Shown here: positions 35,941-49,318 of the stretch, in pieces
How the letters are laid out: every line of letters starts with the position of its first letter
How positions within the stretch are numbered: the stretch's first letter is position 1
Assembly: GCF_001949145.1 (NCBI RefSeq)
Contig: NW_019091363.1
Span: 1,721,598-1,785,597, forward strand
Direction: 5' to 3'
Length of the DNA stretch: 64,000 nt
DNA from: Acanthaster planci
Taxonomy: Eukaryota; Echinodermata; Asteroidea; Valvatida; Acanthasteridae
Made by a program: the position numbers and the translations under genes
Notes under the pieces: model-generated
The model's input: the letters and a program-made list of their open reading frames with translations, nothing else
Database searches by the model: none
Told to the model about the DNA's origin: nothing

Positions 35941-36540
35941 TTACAATGGAATGTAGCCATTTAAGCGTATGGCGCACAATGGGGCGGTGAATTTTTGAGA
36001 GCCAAGAAGAGAATTTTTGTTTCGACCAAGAACCAGGGAGGTACCCTCAATGACGATTTTGTCTACGATCCAAGGCAAAAAACCGGACCATAAAATTGGC
36101 CAGAAGACAGAGGATGGCCACCATGGAACCACAAGGGTGCGCAGTTGCCTTGCATTAATGTACATGTACATGTGATGAAGAACACTTGGTGCTAGAACGA
36201 CGGGAGGGACTTATAAGCAATTTTCGCCCGACCAATTTTGGGTGAATTGAAGGCATCTACCCCAGATGTTCCAGGGTTCCAGAACCTGGAAAAGAACCGC
36301 TTTACCTTGGCGTTATAAAAGCAAGCAAAGCAGTCAACAGAGTAGGGGCCCCACCTTTGGGTTAGAATGTGAAATAATTCATCTAATATGGACCAGTCAT
36401 CCGTATTGAGTCTGCTTGTCCGTTCTCAGTCCTAGGAATCCAGTCATTCAACCTCTAGTTCAATATGTTTTTTTATACAGAGTTGAAATATGTCTACAGC
36501 GATTAAGTGAAGCTCTGCTTTCATGCTGTGTTGGTGTAAT
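35941..36540 (-). mobile_element. DIRS/Ngaro-type retrotransposon remnant (RNase H end of pol)
   Basis: Minus-strand translation, with frameshifts and stops, gives blocks typical of the polymerase C-terminus of tyrosine-recombinase retrotransposons: AVDIFQLC, WIPRTENGQADS, DDWSILDELF, RWGPYSVDCFACFYNAK, RFFSRFWNPGTSGVDAF and TLVVPWWPSSVFWPIL. The element is clearly dead. No tyrosine recombinase was recognised beyond it. Confidence 0.65.
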
Positions 36541-36706
36541 CTAGGGAAAACAGTTTGTTGACTGAATCAAGTAGTTTATCTATTCTTCTTTAGAAAACTT
36601 GGAGAGTCCCTGATGGACTGTTCCAAATCATACTTAACCACTGAAAGGATGTTGGGGACCGAAATTAGTTTTGTCTGCATTAAACGCTAAACCTGATCTA
36701 TGTAAA

Positions 36707-37168
36707 TCAGCCTTGACGTGCTTGGTTCTTTAGCAGTGCTAAGATGACAGTTCTCGGAGGTCTTGCTGAGGTGCCAGTGATTGTGATCGGCCAGTGATGC
36801 GAAGGATGTACTTGGGATAGCGCCATCAGACCAACTTGACGTTCCACATCGGGGGTTGGAGAATGGAAACTCTCACACAGAAGGGGTTCATGGAGTGGAA
36901 GTTTACCTGTGGCCATCGGGTTAGGTCTGGCTCTAGCCCTGACTTTTGATGGCAAGCCGTTTGCCCATGTACAGTTTCTGGACAAGTGGCCTGTGTTCCT
37001 GCAAGTGAAGCAGACCTCAGAAGTTGACATGCCTGTGGAAAGCAAAGGAAAGATAAGGAGAGGGCAGTGGCCTTTTTGGGGGGGGGTATAGGTGAAATTC
37101 CCAAATATATCTTTCCTCTGTGGGCCGGTGGGCGGGATTATACTTATGCCTAGGACTTGTACTAGCAA
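36707..37168 (-). pseudogene. Gag-like fragment with a CCHC zinc knuckle
   Basis: A 153-residue minus-strand ORF contains CFTCRNTGHLSRNC, a C-x2-C-x4-H-x4-C zinc knuckle of the retroelement Gag type. It lies upstream of, and in the same orientation as, the DIRS-like pol fragment, so it is probably from the same element. Reverse transcriptase is missing between them. Confidence 0.55.
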
Positions 37169-37810
37169 TGTACAATAGGCGTGAACTTATGGGCGTCGTT
37201 AAGGACGCTGCTTATATTGTAATTTTACGCATCATTGAATCAATAAGAAACTGGTTTGAATAAGGAGTCATGGGGTGTGAAGTGGCGGGAAGGAGGAGGC
37301 CCTCTGTTGTTCAAACAATTCAAACTATGATGAATTTACCACTTCATTGTTGCAGTAGACGGAGACCGTACATGCTGTACTGTACTAAGGTATTGCAGTC
37401 ATGCATATTGATGAGTTGTTACAGGTTACTGGAGACACGTAGATTTAGCCTATCAGATGTCGTTAAACTTGGAGTGCGGAAGTAGGTGGTTTCTCAAACG
37501 TACGCACTGAGATAGCTGATTTACAGCTGTTAATTTGGGGGAGTTCCTGGGTACCGTGGACGCCGTGTGAGCCCGGAATTCAATTAAGAACAAGGGTCAG
37601 TATGAGGGGAAACTGGATCATGGTTCACATAATCCATAATTAGGCTAGGTGTGAACTCATAGGTGTGAACTCATAACAGCAACAAGATAATCATGCGGAC
37701 GGCACGTTCGGCTCCTTTTCCAAGGATGGGAGAGGCCGTGTATTCACAGGCATTAATTTTCCAGGGCGGAGGATTGTTATTATATTCGTACATGAAACGA
37801 GTATGGTCAT

Positions 37811-38043
37811 TTCACGAAGTTCGGGCACAGTTTATGACAGCGTCCCTTGTTACATCAGTGAAAATAAACATCTTTTCCCTGCATGTGGATTCTAAATTGA
37901 CATTGTTCTAAATCTTGCTAGGTTCTTGTAGTGGTGTGCTTCATCTTTGCTGAATAATATGACTTAATCCGTTGTAATGTGAAAATAAAGGGCAATAAAA
38001 GTTACCGACGTTACAAGTCACAAACTGAGCCCGAACTTCATGG
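37811..38043. repeat. Inverted repeat next to an assembly gap
   Basis: GAAGTTCGGGCACAGTTTATGAC in the left arm reappears as the reverse complement near 38017-38042 (two or three differences), about 180 bases away. The short peptide SFHEVRAQF can therefore be read on both strands. It is probably a MITE-like element. Confidence 0.5.
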
Positions 38044-38227
38044 AATGAACCAATTGTTATTGGAAAGTACAGCCAAATGGCCATCTCCACTACACTTTGA
38101 ATTAATTGTACGCTACCGTTGTATTGTAATGCTAGAGATGTCAATGGTTACGACACACTGGAAGAGACTGATGCAACTCTACTTTTAACTATTTTGTAAA
38201 GGAGGGCGCTGTTTCACTGATGTTCAG

Positions 38228-38720
38228 NNNNNNNNNNNNNNNNNNNNNNNNNNNNNNNNNNNNNNNNNNNNNNNNNNNNNNNNNNNNNNNNNNNNNNNNN
38301 NNNNNNNNNNNNNNNNNNNNNNNNNNNNNNNNNNNNNNNNNNNNNNNNNNNNNNNNNNNNNNNNNNNNNNNNNNNNNNNNNNNNNNNNNNNNNNNNNNNN
38401 NNNNNNNNNNNNNNNNNNNNNNNNNNNNNNNNNNNNNNNNNNNNNNNNNNNNNNNNNNNNNNNNNNNNNNNNNNNNNNNNNNNNNNNNNNNNNNNNNNNN
38501 NNNNNNNNNNNNNNNNNNNNNNNNNNNNNNNNNNNNNNNNNNNNNNNNNNNNNNNNNNNNNNNNNNNNNNNNNNNNNNNNNNNNNNNNNNNNNNNNNNNN
38601 NNNNNNNNNNNNNNNNNNNNNNNNNNNNNNNNNNNNNNNNNNNNNNNNNNNNNNNNNNNNNNNNNNNNNNNNNNNNNNNNNNNNNNNNNNNNNNNNNNNN
38701 NNNNNNNNNNNNNNNNNNNN
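38228..38720. other. Assembly gap (493 N)
   Basis: This is a run of N in the spacer between the SLC6 paralogues. Nothing can be said of its content. Confidence 1.
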
Positions 38721-41700
38721 ATTTCTGAGTGATAGTGGCAATAAATCACACGGAAAGTGTTATTTCCTGGTTGAGAGGAACCCATTCAGTCTCAAGTCAA
38801 GATTTAATGACAGTCCTGTTTTCTGTTATGAGAATTCCCCTAATTTTGTGCCTGTCAACCAACTCGATAACAACAGCCCCAGCGCCCACATATCAGGACC
38901 ATATCACCGGGTGAAAGCCTAGGCTGGTGATTGCTCATAAAGATTGGCACTTAAGTTGAGAGAGGGGGCCGGAGTCGTTAGAGTTAATAGTGACCGGTAG
39001 CTTGCTGCAGTTTAACGTATGCAATTAATTAACTCTGTTAATTTGAATGCCGATGTTTTAATGTTTGTCAAGCCAAAAGCAATGCTTTAACATGAATTCC
39101 ATTCCAGCAGTGAGGCCTACACAAGCACCTATCCTTGTTTATCCTGTTGCAGTGTCACTACGAGCATCTTATAACAAAAGAAACACAGTGCACTTACAAT
39201 GAGCGTCTATTGTTATTTTGCACCTTGCTTCTTTTGTTTGATGAACATAGTGTGTGGTGATTTGTTTTTCCAATGAATATCATTGATTAATTATTTTATG
39301 GTAATTTATTTCAAATGAGTGATTATTTGGATAATTTGTTTTAGATAAACAGATAATTTATGGTGACGTTATTTTCAGTAACGAAGAAGAAAAACTGAAA
39401 TATTCTATCAGCAGTCTTGTTTTATTTGTTCAGTGAGCAGGTTTCCTCCTTCGTATAAATCCGGCAGGATTTTCATTATGCCAGGAATCAGCGGGTCATG
39501 AAAATCCTGCGTTCGATGTACTGTTGGGCCAGAGAGAGTATGTACGGACGGGAACCAGTCTACTTCGGGGGTTGCCACAAAGCCTGGCACACTGCCAACC
39601 TGCTGCAAAACCGCGCCTTCTCGACAGCATGAATGAATGCATATGCGCATGCGTATTACGTTCGACATGAGCGCTACGTGGCGACTCAGTGTTTATATTA
39701 TACACGTCCCATATCCATGTGCATGTGCATGTACAATACGGTGTGCACACTATTTATGTTTTGGTTGTGTGTCTCCAGTCTGGATACAACCAGCATTAAA
39801 TTGTTTACAAGACTCAAATATGTTGGTCTTGTCGTTTCAACCAAACGCCGGCAAATTGTTCAATCCCAACTAGTTCAGTTTGCACAATTTTGATGTCGGC
39901 TGACTTGTCCTGTCATTCTTATCACTCAAACTCGGCAGGTCATCGTACAAAAGGTCTGCAAAATTCGAGAGTGCCGGCCTGCACAACGCTTTCAATAGAC
40001 AACATCAGCAAAAAACGTAAACACTAGTACGCTAGTCCTTTCGTTGTGGTGAGTATCATTTTGAATTTCCTTGACCACGTGGCCTTTGTTTCCTTCCTAT
40101 CTCCAGTTGCCAGGGCAATTCATTATTATTTGATTTGGCTCGAAATTGTAGGAAAAAAGCACAGGTATAGGCTGGCCTGTAGCTGTGCGAGGTTCGGCAG
40201 GCGTCTTCATGGTCTTCAATTCTCCCGTCATGTTTTGACATGCTTGGTATGTCTCCACCGCATTTGCATCGTCCAATTTACACTTTAAGTGGCGGTCTTG
40301 GGCTAAGCTCCATGCACAGACATTCCTTTGGAATAAACGCTGTAGGCCTGTACAGAAATAATGGATCCCATATTTTATTTTTATCTTCGGACTTTTGAGT
40401 TTGTATCCAAGCAGGTAGGCTAGAAGCATTGTTTTAATGTTTGGAAATAATTGATTCAGATTTAAAGTCGTTCCTTTTTTGTGTTGCAGATTTGAAGATT
40501 CTTTAGCCAAATGAAAAAATCTTACTTTGCTAGTGCTATTTTTTTTACCTGTCGAACAGGACTTGTGATTTTTACTGCTTTACTTTTTTTTACAATTTAA
40601 CCTAAATAGCATCATTTTCTAGGGCCCAACGTCAGTTTTCATGTTTACCAACTCCCTGAGACACAACTCCCATTCGAAAGTAAAATCGGTCTTCCAACGT
40701 TACTCCTTTAGAATAAATTTCAAACCCAAAAAAATAAAATTGTTGCCTTTATGGCTTTCATTACATGAAAAATGCATCGATATTGAGGATGGCATACATG
40801 TACCATACTACTACGGTACTTTAACATGCCAAACTTGTTACAGTAAAGTGTAGTAAAACTTACACTCCAGAAACAGGTGTGAAAAGCAATCCTTAGACGG
40901 AGTGACGTTGGTAAACAATCCAAACATTCTCAGGGTACGCCTTATTATCCCACTTTTTAATGTCCCCCCCCCTTAATTTGCTGACGCCCCTTTCACTCCC
41001 AAATATGCAGTGTAGGCGTACTTGTATCCATCGATTCGAGGGGGATGAAATTGCTAGTGCTACCATGGTGTACCACCGTGCTTGTATTCGTTCATTTGAT
41101 CAGGGTAAAGTACTCTCCTCTGCGCCAGACTTAGGCCCACTGAGTCTTTTGTTGTGCGTGCCGCCTAATTAAATTTTGTTTGTTACGATCTGAATCCAGT
41201 CATGCATGATTGATGGCCAGAGTCAAGTCATCCTTGCAGATAAACTTTTTCATACATGGTAAAGTTTGCTTTATACGTGACTGAGCCCTGTTGACCCCCC
41301 CAATATTTTCGCCGTTTGTGTCCGAAACTGAATGAGAAAGCCTTTCAAAGACTTTCAAACATTACGTGTCAACTTACGGCCCAAAGAAAGGGGCCCTGTT
41401 AGTACAGTTTGTCTTTTCCATATGTAACTTCCGAGGCGATTTCCCAATTAATGCATATGCATCAGTACTGCATTATTGACCACGCCTTAAAAGTGCAATT
41501 GATATGAGGCTTGACATGTAAGACGGAAAAACAAATACATCTGTACAAATGTATTTGCAGTAAAGTAGGCAATTACAGAACTGTTGAAAATACATGTACA
41601 TGTATCAAGTTTTTAATATAAACCCTTTTCGCAGGGTAGTTTATGGTATATGAAAACGACTGATTGCCTTTTTTAGAACGTATAATAGCCACTGTGACAA

Positions 41701-42425
41701 ACAGTAAAGCTACTGCTAAATGCATGTTATTAACTTTACTGTTAGTGTTAAGTAAAGGTCAATAATCGCTTAGTTTCGAATGGTCTTACATTGTAATTGT
41801 TGAAGTCATCAATACTTCTCGGGTGTAGAAAGGCACTTTGCTGTTTTAAATAAAGGTCATAGGTACTTCCAAGGCGATACACTGGGAACGAAACATTTCC
41901 TTTATTCGATCTCTGATTAAAAAAAAATGGATTACGTCGTCAGCAGGAAATTGACAGGAACTGTACACACATTGGTATTTCTCTCATGGTAATGATGTGC
42001 ATGCGTAATGTGTTGCGGTAGAACAAAGTTTAGTCCTCACTTTTGTGTTTTTGTGGGGGGAAAAAGCAGTTTGTTGCACTCGCGCAAATGTCGTGGCCCG
42101 CTGTGACAGTCCATTAATGTGGTAACACCGAAGGCGTGCGTATTGCAGAGCAAAAGATGCAGACATTGCATTTTTGCGCGAATATTGGCTCAAGAAATCC
42201 TTGAGCTTCTGCCAACGCCACGTGGTTGGGTTTTTGAGTCCCGCTGCGGGACTTGCAAGGATTGAGGTTACTTCTCTGGAACTTTTGACCTGCTTCGTCT
42301 GCGCCCGAGGCAAGTCTCGTGGTTCAAAACATCACGGGCACTGTTACTCAAAATAATAAAATCGAGGTCCGAGAGAGGGGTGACTGGAAATAAAATGTCT
42401 TCGGTAGACAGCATTGTTATGTACC

Positions 42426-42487
42426 GTGTGAATCTTTCCTCTGTCTGCAGTCTTTAGTGTGAATCTTTCCTCTGTCTGCAGTCTTTA
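42426..42487. repeat. 31-bp tandem duplication
   Basis: Two exact adjacent copies of a 31-base unit starting GTGTGAATCTTTCCTC lie at 42426-42456 and 42457-42487. Confidence 0.85.
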
Positions 42488-43289
42488 GTGCATATTGTAT
42501 CTCTCCAGACAGGAAATAAAAGGCTTACTTTATCAGTTCAGCTCTTGATGGCCAACAGAAGTACAGTAAACCCCAGCATCAAATCCATCAGCCTGTTGTA
42601 CCCTTACTTTATGGTTAACAGCCCTCCCCTAAAAAAAACTGGCTTTAGCTCTTAATGCATGGGCATTGGAACTCAGATCACCGGGGATGTTTTTGGCGAC
42701 CGGAAACGTGTCCCTGCATCCTGTAACGTGCATATTTCTACCCCGTGGCTACGATTGGCCACATAACTTTGCTATAGCGGTGTGTCCTTGGTGTGAAGGT
42801 CATGTTTGTTTGTTTTTTATTTTCATTTTTAAATTTTTTTTTTAGTCCTTTTTTTACTCTAAACTTCTGTTAACAGACTGTTGTCGTCTTCGGTCATTCA
42901 GAATTCCTTCGGATGTTCATTTGTATGGCGAGCGAAGAGCTATTACTCTTACTATTTTATTCGTCATCATTACATCAGACCAAACAAAAATACACAATTC
43001 AAGACAAGATGAGAGGAGCTAAGAAAGTGAACCTAATCACTATTGCCAAAAGGCAAATAGCCCCAAACAACTATAGTAAAGACATTAGGAAATTCATCAA
43101 TTAAAAAAAAACATCAGATACATTACATTACATTTAAAAGGGAAAAGGAGAGTAAACCACAAAATAATCCTTAGTTGGAGAAGTATCGTACACTAAACGT
43201 AAAGCAAACTGGGATTTTTTAAATTAAGTTTTAATTTAGTTTACACTACAATTTAAGCTGTCTTTAAAATTGCGAGAGAGAACCCGTCG

Positions 43290-43880
43290 ATAAAGCAGTT
43301 AGAAGGATTTGGGGGAATTTCTCCCACAGACGAGGGAATACATAGATTGGATTATGATTTAAGCAACTGTTTCCAGCTACTGAGAAAATTTTAAATCATC
43401 AGTATGCCGGATGTTCTACCACGGAACTACATGAAACATCACGATACAAAGTTTTAGCAACAAAACAGACCAGCAGATAGGCCCGATGGGACTGTAGAGA
43501 ACACCAGTTCAATAGTTTAAGTCGATCGAGGACGGGTATCTCCATTGTTTTCGTCAGAGAACAGTCGCAGTCGCTCGTCTGTTGACCTGCTCAATATCAG
43601 CAATCAATCCATATTCTAAGATGGGTACAACAAGCGATTTGTAGAGACAGAACTGAGAATGTGTGGAGAGACCTTTAGCCACACTTAAAATAAAACCTAG
43701 CGTCTTATTAGCCCTAGATGTTTCACGTGGCTTTCCCACTCCCAGGTTAATCGGATATTTAAGAATACACCGAGATACTTTATTTCATTAACAACGTGCA
43801 GTGGACCAGAGTGTAGGATATACATTTTGGGTTTGTAACTCTCTTCGTCGTTGTAAATCTAACCACTGTAGTGTCTATCA
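43290..43880 (-). mobile_element. Non-LTR retrotransposon remnant (reverse-transcriptase C-terminal part)
   Basis: Minus-strand translation gives VNEIKYLGVFLNIRLTWEWE, then ANKTLGFILSVAKGLSTH, LYKSLVVPILEYGL and EQVNRRAT, then VLDRLKLLNWCSLQSHRA. These are the thumb/connection blocks of LINE reverse transcriptases. Stops and a deletion after EYGL show it is inactive. The family (CR1- or RTE-like) was not resolved. Confidence 0.7.
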
Positions 43881-45412
43881 AGGACTAGGTACCACTTTCG
43901 TCCAGTATAAACACTAATAATTCAAAAACTGCAGAATACTTCCGAAGATGCAACGTTTCGATTCTTTCACGTACTTTAAAGGCCTCTGAAAACTATTCAT
44001 ATCGCTGATCTCATTAATCTGCAGTTGTGAACCTTTGGCAATCAAAAGTATCAATCAAGAATATCAAAAATTCAAATGTACGAGAGATACATACAATCAC
44101 TGATTTGCGACTATTGAAATAAACGGTAAACGTAAAATGCACAATTTAATACAGTGTGATCTTCGTGATTGCAAGGCTGACAGGTAGTGCCAATGCTTGA
44201 CGTTAGGGGCGCTTGGTTTTGAATTTAATTTAAGCACAGGGAGGGTAGTGCCAACTTCACACTTTGGAACCGAAATGGCTGTTCATTATGTGTGCTAATC
44301 GTCCATGTGCAGGCGCTTAATCCATCATTTTGGTTCCACAAACACCCCTTTATGCGTATGACGTCATGTTAGAGGGATTTCTTTCTTCCTATGGGCTGCG
44401 CTCGAGTAAATGTTTTGTGCATTCATTGTAACGATTTTAAAATAAAGAACAGTCTGTGTAACACCAGTAAGGCTTAACCTCTATTAAGCCAATCATCGTG
44501 GCAAATCTCTCTTTAAACATTTTCGAATTTAAGTAGCCTTGTATAAGGCTAAACCGAAAAGTTCACTTCATGGATTTTTTGTAACTGTCGTACGCCTTTG
44601 CTGCGGTACTTTTAAAACTATCTCCAAGAAAATCGAATTTTTGTTTTTAAAAATGTGACACCTACACAAGTATTTTTTTTGACAGAGTGAGATCTGTTAG
44701 GGAGAGTAGGGCCTATGCTTTTACCGATAAAAAGTTGTTTTGTACTGGGTTAGAGAAAAGATTTTAAAGTTTCCGGATAGATGAAAATTCTCAGGATTCT
44801 CCTAAAGGCCATACATATCTATTGGAGTCGAGCCAGCTTTTCTTTGTGCTATACAAGACATGGCAACGGTAGTTATGCACTAGTCTATTATGACGTTCGT
44901 TTTGACCGTATTTTGACCCGCCCCTACCATAATTATGCTCGCGTATAAGCCCAAAGTTTGAAACACAGATTGATCCAACAGAAGATGTATAACTAAACTT
45001 GTGTTCCTGGTATTGTGTGTGGCTTATTCCACTCGCGTTTAATCTCAAAAAGGAAGTTGGCTGATCCATCTCTGCATGCTTAGCAACGGGCATAACTACT
45101 CTAATAAAAGTTAAAACAGTTCATCGACACAACATTAAAGGAAACGTGGTGTACAGGTACATTCAGCTCAGCTTGTTTTCGTGTGTCTCACAACGATATA
45201 TAACATAACAAACAAGTTCCAGATACTTGCACGGTGTACTTTTTTCATTGGGAGTGAAAAGAAAGCGGTAATTTTTTTTAATGGAAAATATTTTCATCAA
45301 TTACATAGGCCTATGGTGTACCGATGTCGTTATAAAAGGTACTCCTTAATAGAACAGTTCAAAAATCAACCCTTCCAAACCACTCGCCATCAATTTCTGC
45401 AAAGTAATCGCT

Positions 45413-45485
45413 TCGAGCAGAAGGACCCCCTCATCGGTTGTAAAGAGTCATATTGGTCGGGAGTGTTCATTCTGTTGGTAGCGAA
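45413..45485. repeat. Dispersed repeat fragment, copy 2
   Basis: This is the partner of the fragment at 35083-35156, same orientation, about 10.3 kb downstream. Confidence 0.6.
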
Positions 45486-47894
45486 GTTCAGTTCCGACCA
45501 ACAGAGCCTAAAATTTTGCCCTGTCTTGGTGCAGCATGAGGCTCACTGGCCACTTCTAGCCGTATAGTAACCGTTTATTACACTTGTATCACCTTTGAGT
45601 GTAAGCATTCTGAAAATGCAAATTAAGTATTTAAAAAGTAAGAGATTTAATGTTAGCCTTGTGTCAAACATTATCAAACGTGACAGGTTTAGATTTTATC
45701 TGTAGTTGCTCGTTAACTTTTGGAGTTGTGATTTTAGTACGTTTGAGCGTGCCGTTTAAATTTTGCAGTTACTACTGCGCCACCCCATCATGAAAAATGG
45801 TATCGTCCGTAAGACACCCCCGCCACACCTCCTCAGTATCAACACGGACCCTCTACTCAAACACGACTACGAGGGAACGCTTGCATGTTCGAACATGGAT
45901 AGTATACATATTTTATAGAGGAGATAATAACACGTAGCATGAAGTTGACTGACTCCCACGATGGGCAGAGAAATGGTACATGTACATGTATATGCACTTA
46001 TAAATGTTTAACAAAAATGTTTCTCTTCAGTTTGAATCCAGAGGGAAAGTAAACATTGCCTACAGCAATCAATACCGGAATGTGCCATCTCCAACAGTCA
46101 ACATGAATTTGTGCCTCTCTCTGATCGATTATGTTAACGATGGTAAATATCGCGGAGGTGTCGCAAGTAGAATGTAAATAGAGCGCCGGATGCAACAATA
46201 CCCATGTTAGGACGATGAAACCATTTAACCTGCCGGGGGGCATGTTTCTAAGAGAAGGTCTCGCAGTTCATTCCGTTGGCAAAACCACACAAACATCCGC
46301 CTTCAGTCAAAGATCAAGTTGATGGCATCAACCCTGGGCAGACGTTTGACATTACACGAGGAAATGTATGCCATGGAATGTGTGAGAACTGAGAACATAT
46401 ACTGTCAGCTCTTCTAGGTTGTCACGTGACACATTTCTCAATGATTTTGAACGAAGGCCAGAATAATTTACCAAGAAGACACTCGGGATATTCATGACAT
46501 TCAATTCGGCGACTTGGAAGTGGGATGAATGTCAGGCTGTCTTCCGCGTACATCATGCTTTCCATTTAAATGTCTGAGACAAAATAACTACTCATGGTTG
46601 GCACATATGTAGGGAAGCGCATAAAATGACGTCAGTGCATAATTGTGTTCCGTACCTGATTCCATACCGTCGTCGTGTGCTTCCAAAATACCAATTTAAA
46701 GTGTCGTCTAACTCCATTGCCCAGCAGACTTTATATTCATCAGTGCTTTTGATAATCTACCAGGCTGGCAAGTTGGTATATTGTGTGTACAAGGGAGACG
46801 TATCGCGTACCCGGTGGTATAGAGTGTCCAAATTTAATTTAAATGGGTCAATTCCCAAACCTTCGTCATAAGGGGCCGATACGGTACCCTTTAGCAGACT
46901 TCTGACTTCTTTCTAATATTCTTGCGGCAGGTGTAATTTGTGGGTGGTTTGTGCCCAGTCGTTTTGCTGAGTTTGGTCTTGGTTCTTGAAACTGGCATAT
47001 TTTCAGCATGGAGAGTTTCCAACTGCAAACTTTCGAGTGGGAAGGGCAGGGAGGAACGAAGGGGAACATTAAAGGTTGCGGGGTAAAACATATGCCGGTA
47101 CTAGCAAATCTTGTGTTTAGTAATTTTAAGACTTGTTTATACATAGAATTTTAAACAATCTGTGCTATTGAGTGTGTTTTGTATTGGAATCGAATATTTA
47201 GGTTATACCAAGTGACAAATAAGGTTTTTTCAATTGCTCACCACAGTTTTTAGAGTGAGGTTCTTTAATTTTGAGGCGGTCGTGTGTGTTGCAATTGACA
47301 TGAAATTTCCACAGCTCATTGTCGTTCCTGTTGTGCTTATAGTTCTCAAAATAGCAGGAATTTACTCAAAACTTACCTTCTAAAAAGGGGCACCCTTGCT
47401 TTTGTACAACATCTGCTGCGTTTTGGCCCAATTAGTGGTCACTGGTATATGTGTTGCGGTCTCTGAAATCTATTATACAGGTGTTGAACAACTTAAATTT
47501 GACGGCACACTTTTCGATAATTTGGCATTTCAAGAAAACCGTACTTCCAAATTATTTGAATCAGTATCAAACACGGGCGAGACATCTTCTACGATCTTGT
47601 AAAGGCATGGTGATGATAAAAGCACAAATGTTCTGCTGGCTGTTTCTGGCTTCCACACTTACCCCGTTTTAGAGGTGATTTATACCAGAGACCACGCCAA
47701 AGTCAATATTTGCGTGTGCTGCTGTGCTTAATATGCAAGGAAGTGTTGTGCAGCAGCACGCATTACCTTCGGATCACATCGACAGAACAATTCAATCTTT
47801 TTTGTGCGCCATCTTGAAATAACCACATGGTGGGGGGGATACTCCCCTTCCAACCAAGAGAGTGTGCTCTCTGCTCCAACAGTAATCGGGGGCA

Positions 47895-48052
47895 CATTCG
47901 AACCTCAAAAAAAAGAGATCCGTCGCAAATAACCTTGTTAAAACAGGAACCTTGTATTGTCAGCAATGACAACAAAAGACGAGGACCTAAAAATATCCTT
48001 GTTAAAAGCGGAATCTTGTGTTAACTGTGCTCTCATTAATGAGGTTCGACTG
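47895..48052. mobile_element. Possible pogo/Tigger-like miniature element
   Basis: CATTCGAACCTC on the left and GAGGTTCGACTG followed by TA on the right form near-inverted ends that resemble those of the 69-bp element at 7902. Inside are two related ACCTTGTTAAAA / TCCTTGTTAAAA sub-repeats. The left flank lacks a clear TA. Confidence 0.35.
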
Positions 48053-49171
48053 TATATCTCAAAAACGGGACTGCCGACTACAATCTGTGCAATATGCCCG
48101 TTCAGAATGCTGTCTTTTGGAGAAGAGAGAAATTTCATGCTTTTTCCAACGAGTCCAGACGATCGTTGTTGGAAAATATACCATTAACCTCTAACAGCTG
48201 CATCAAGAATAGTGTGTGATGCGTTTAGCTGTTGGAAGAGTCTGTATATTATCTTATTAAAGCAGCCAATACGCTTTCAGTATCGCCCTAACTCATTATT
48301 AAGTGACAGGCTAAAACAAGATTTAGGTTGGCTTGAAAAGAAACCTTCTTCTTGGAAAGAAAGGACTTTATCTCATGCGAATGCATCACCATCTTACAAC
48401 CAACCCTTAAGATAATGGTGTGGTCAAAACCGAGTAGGTCTGTGCAACATCCATGGCCGTCTCGTTTAGTTCTTTTATTTGGCGACACCTGTTTGTTTTT
48501 TTCGAACAAAATCTGCAATTTCCAGAACATTTGACCTCCCGTTTTCCCGATCACAGTAACATGTATATACCCAAAATACAAGGGTAGTTGTCACATTTTT
48601 TGATCTATAAAGTGTTTATGATGTGCACTGATGGCGTGTTGACGGTTTTACCAACGTCCAGGTGACATGAACGACAATCGGTGGTTTTGCATGTATGACC
48701 GCGCCCATGATTGCTATTTCTGCAGTCACTTCGCTGCACGATGAAGAATGTTTATTTGTCAAATTCAAACCGTTGCTTTATTGAAGGAGACGTAAACCTG
48801 AAATTAAATTTGTGAAACAATGGCCGAAGTTCTGAAACAAATGTACTCTTGGTTAATCATCTTTGATCTGCAGATCGACCTCACCGGCGTATTTCTGTGC
48901 ACTCGGGAACGTCCCGTTGCCCATTGGATTCTTATGCATCAAAAATTACTCGAGCGACGCTTTGAATGTTAAAAATGTTTTTCTTTATTTTTCTCAATGC
49001 AACGACCTAAAAAATAAAACAAGTCCAGGGAATAATACACGAAGTAAATAAAAAACCTCATTCGGTTATTTTAATTTTTAAATTGGAGCAAATGCAAATG
49101 ATGTCTACTGCCTTCTGTCGTAATTAAAACGCTCGAATGCATCCCTACAAGGTACGGCGGTCGGATAAACG

Positions 49172-49318
49172 TCTTAAATGGCTAGCCAAATGACGGAATT
49201 ACCAAACATTTCGTCTTGTTCGCATAGTTTTTGCAAAATACCCCNTCTTAAATGGCTAGCCAAATAACGGAATTGCCAAACATTTCGTCTTGTTCGCATA
49301 GTTTTTGCAAAATACCCC
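49172..49318. repeat. 73-bp direct duplication flanking a single N
   Basis: 49172-49244 and 49246-49318 are nearly identical (two differences noted), separated only by an N at 49245. This is the pattern of a contig join where two overlapping or allelic ends were not merged. Confidence 0.8.

Noticed and set aside
40097-40510. 137-residue minus-strand ORF
   Set aside because: The translation shows no domain or coding-like pattern; probably random in AT-rich DNA.
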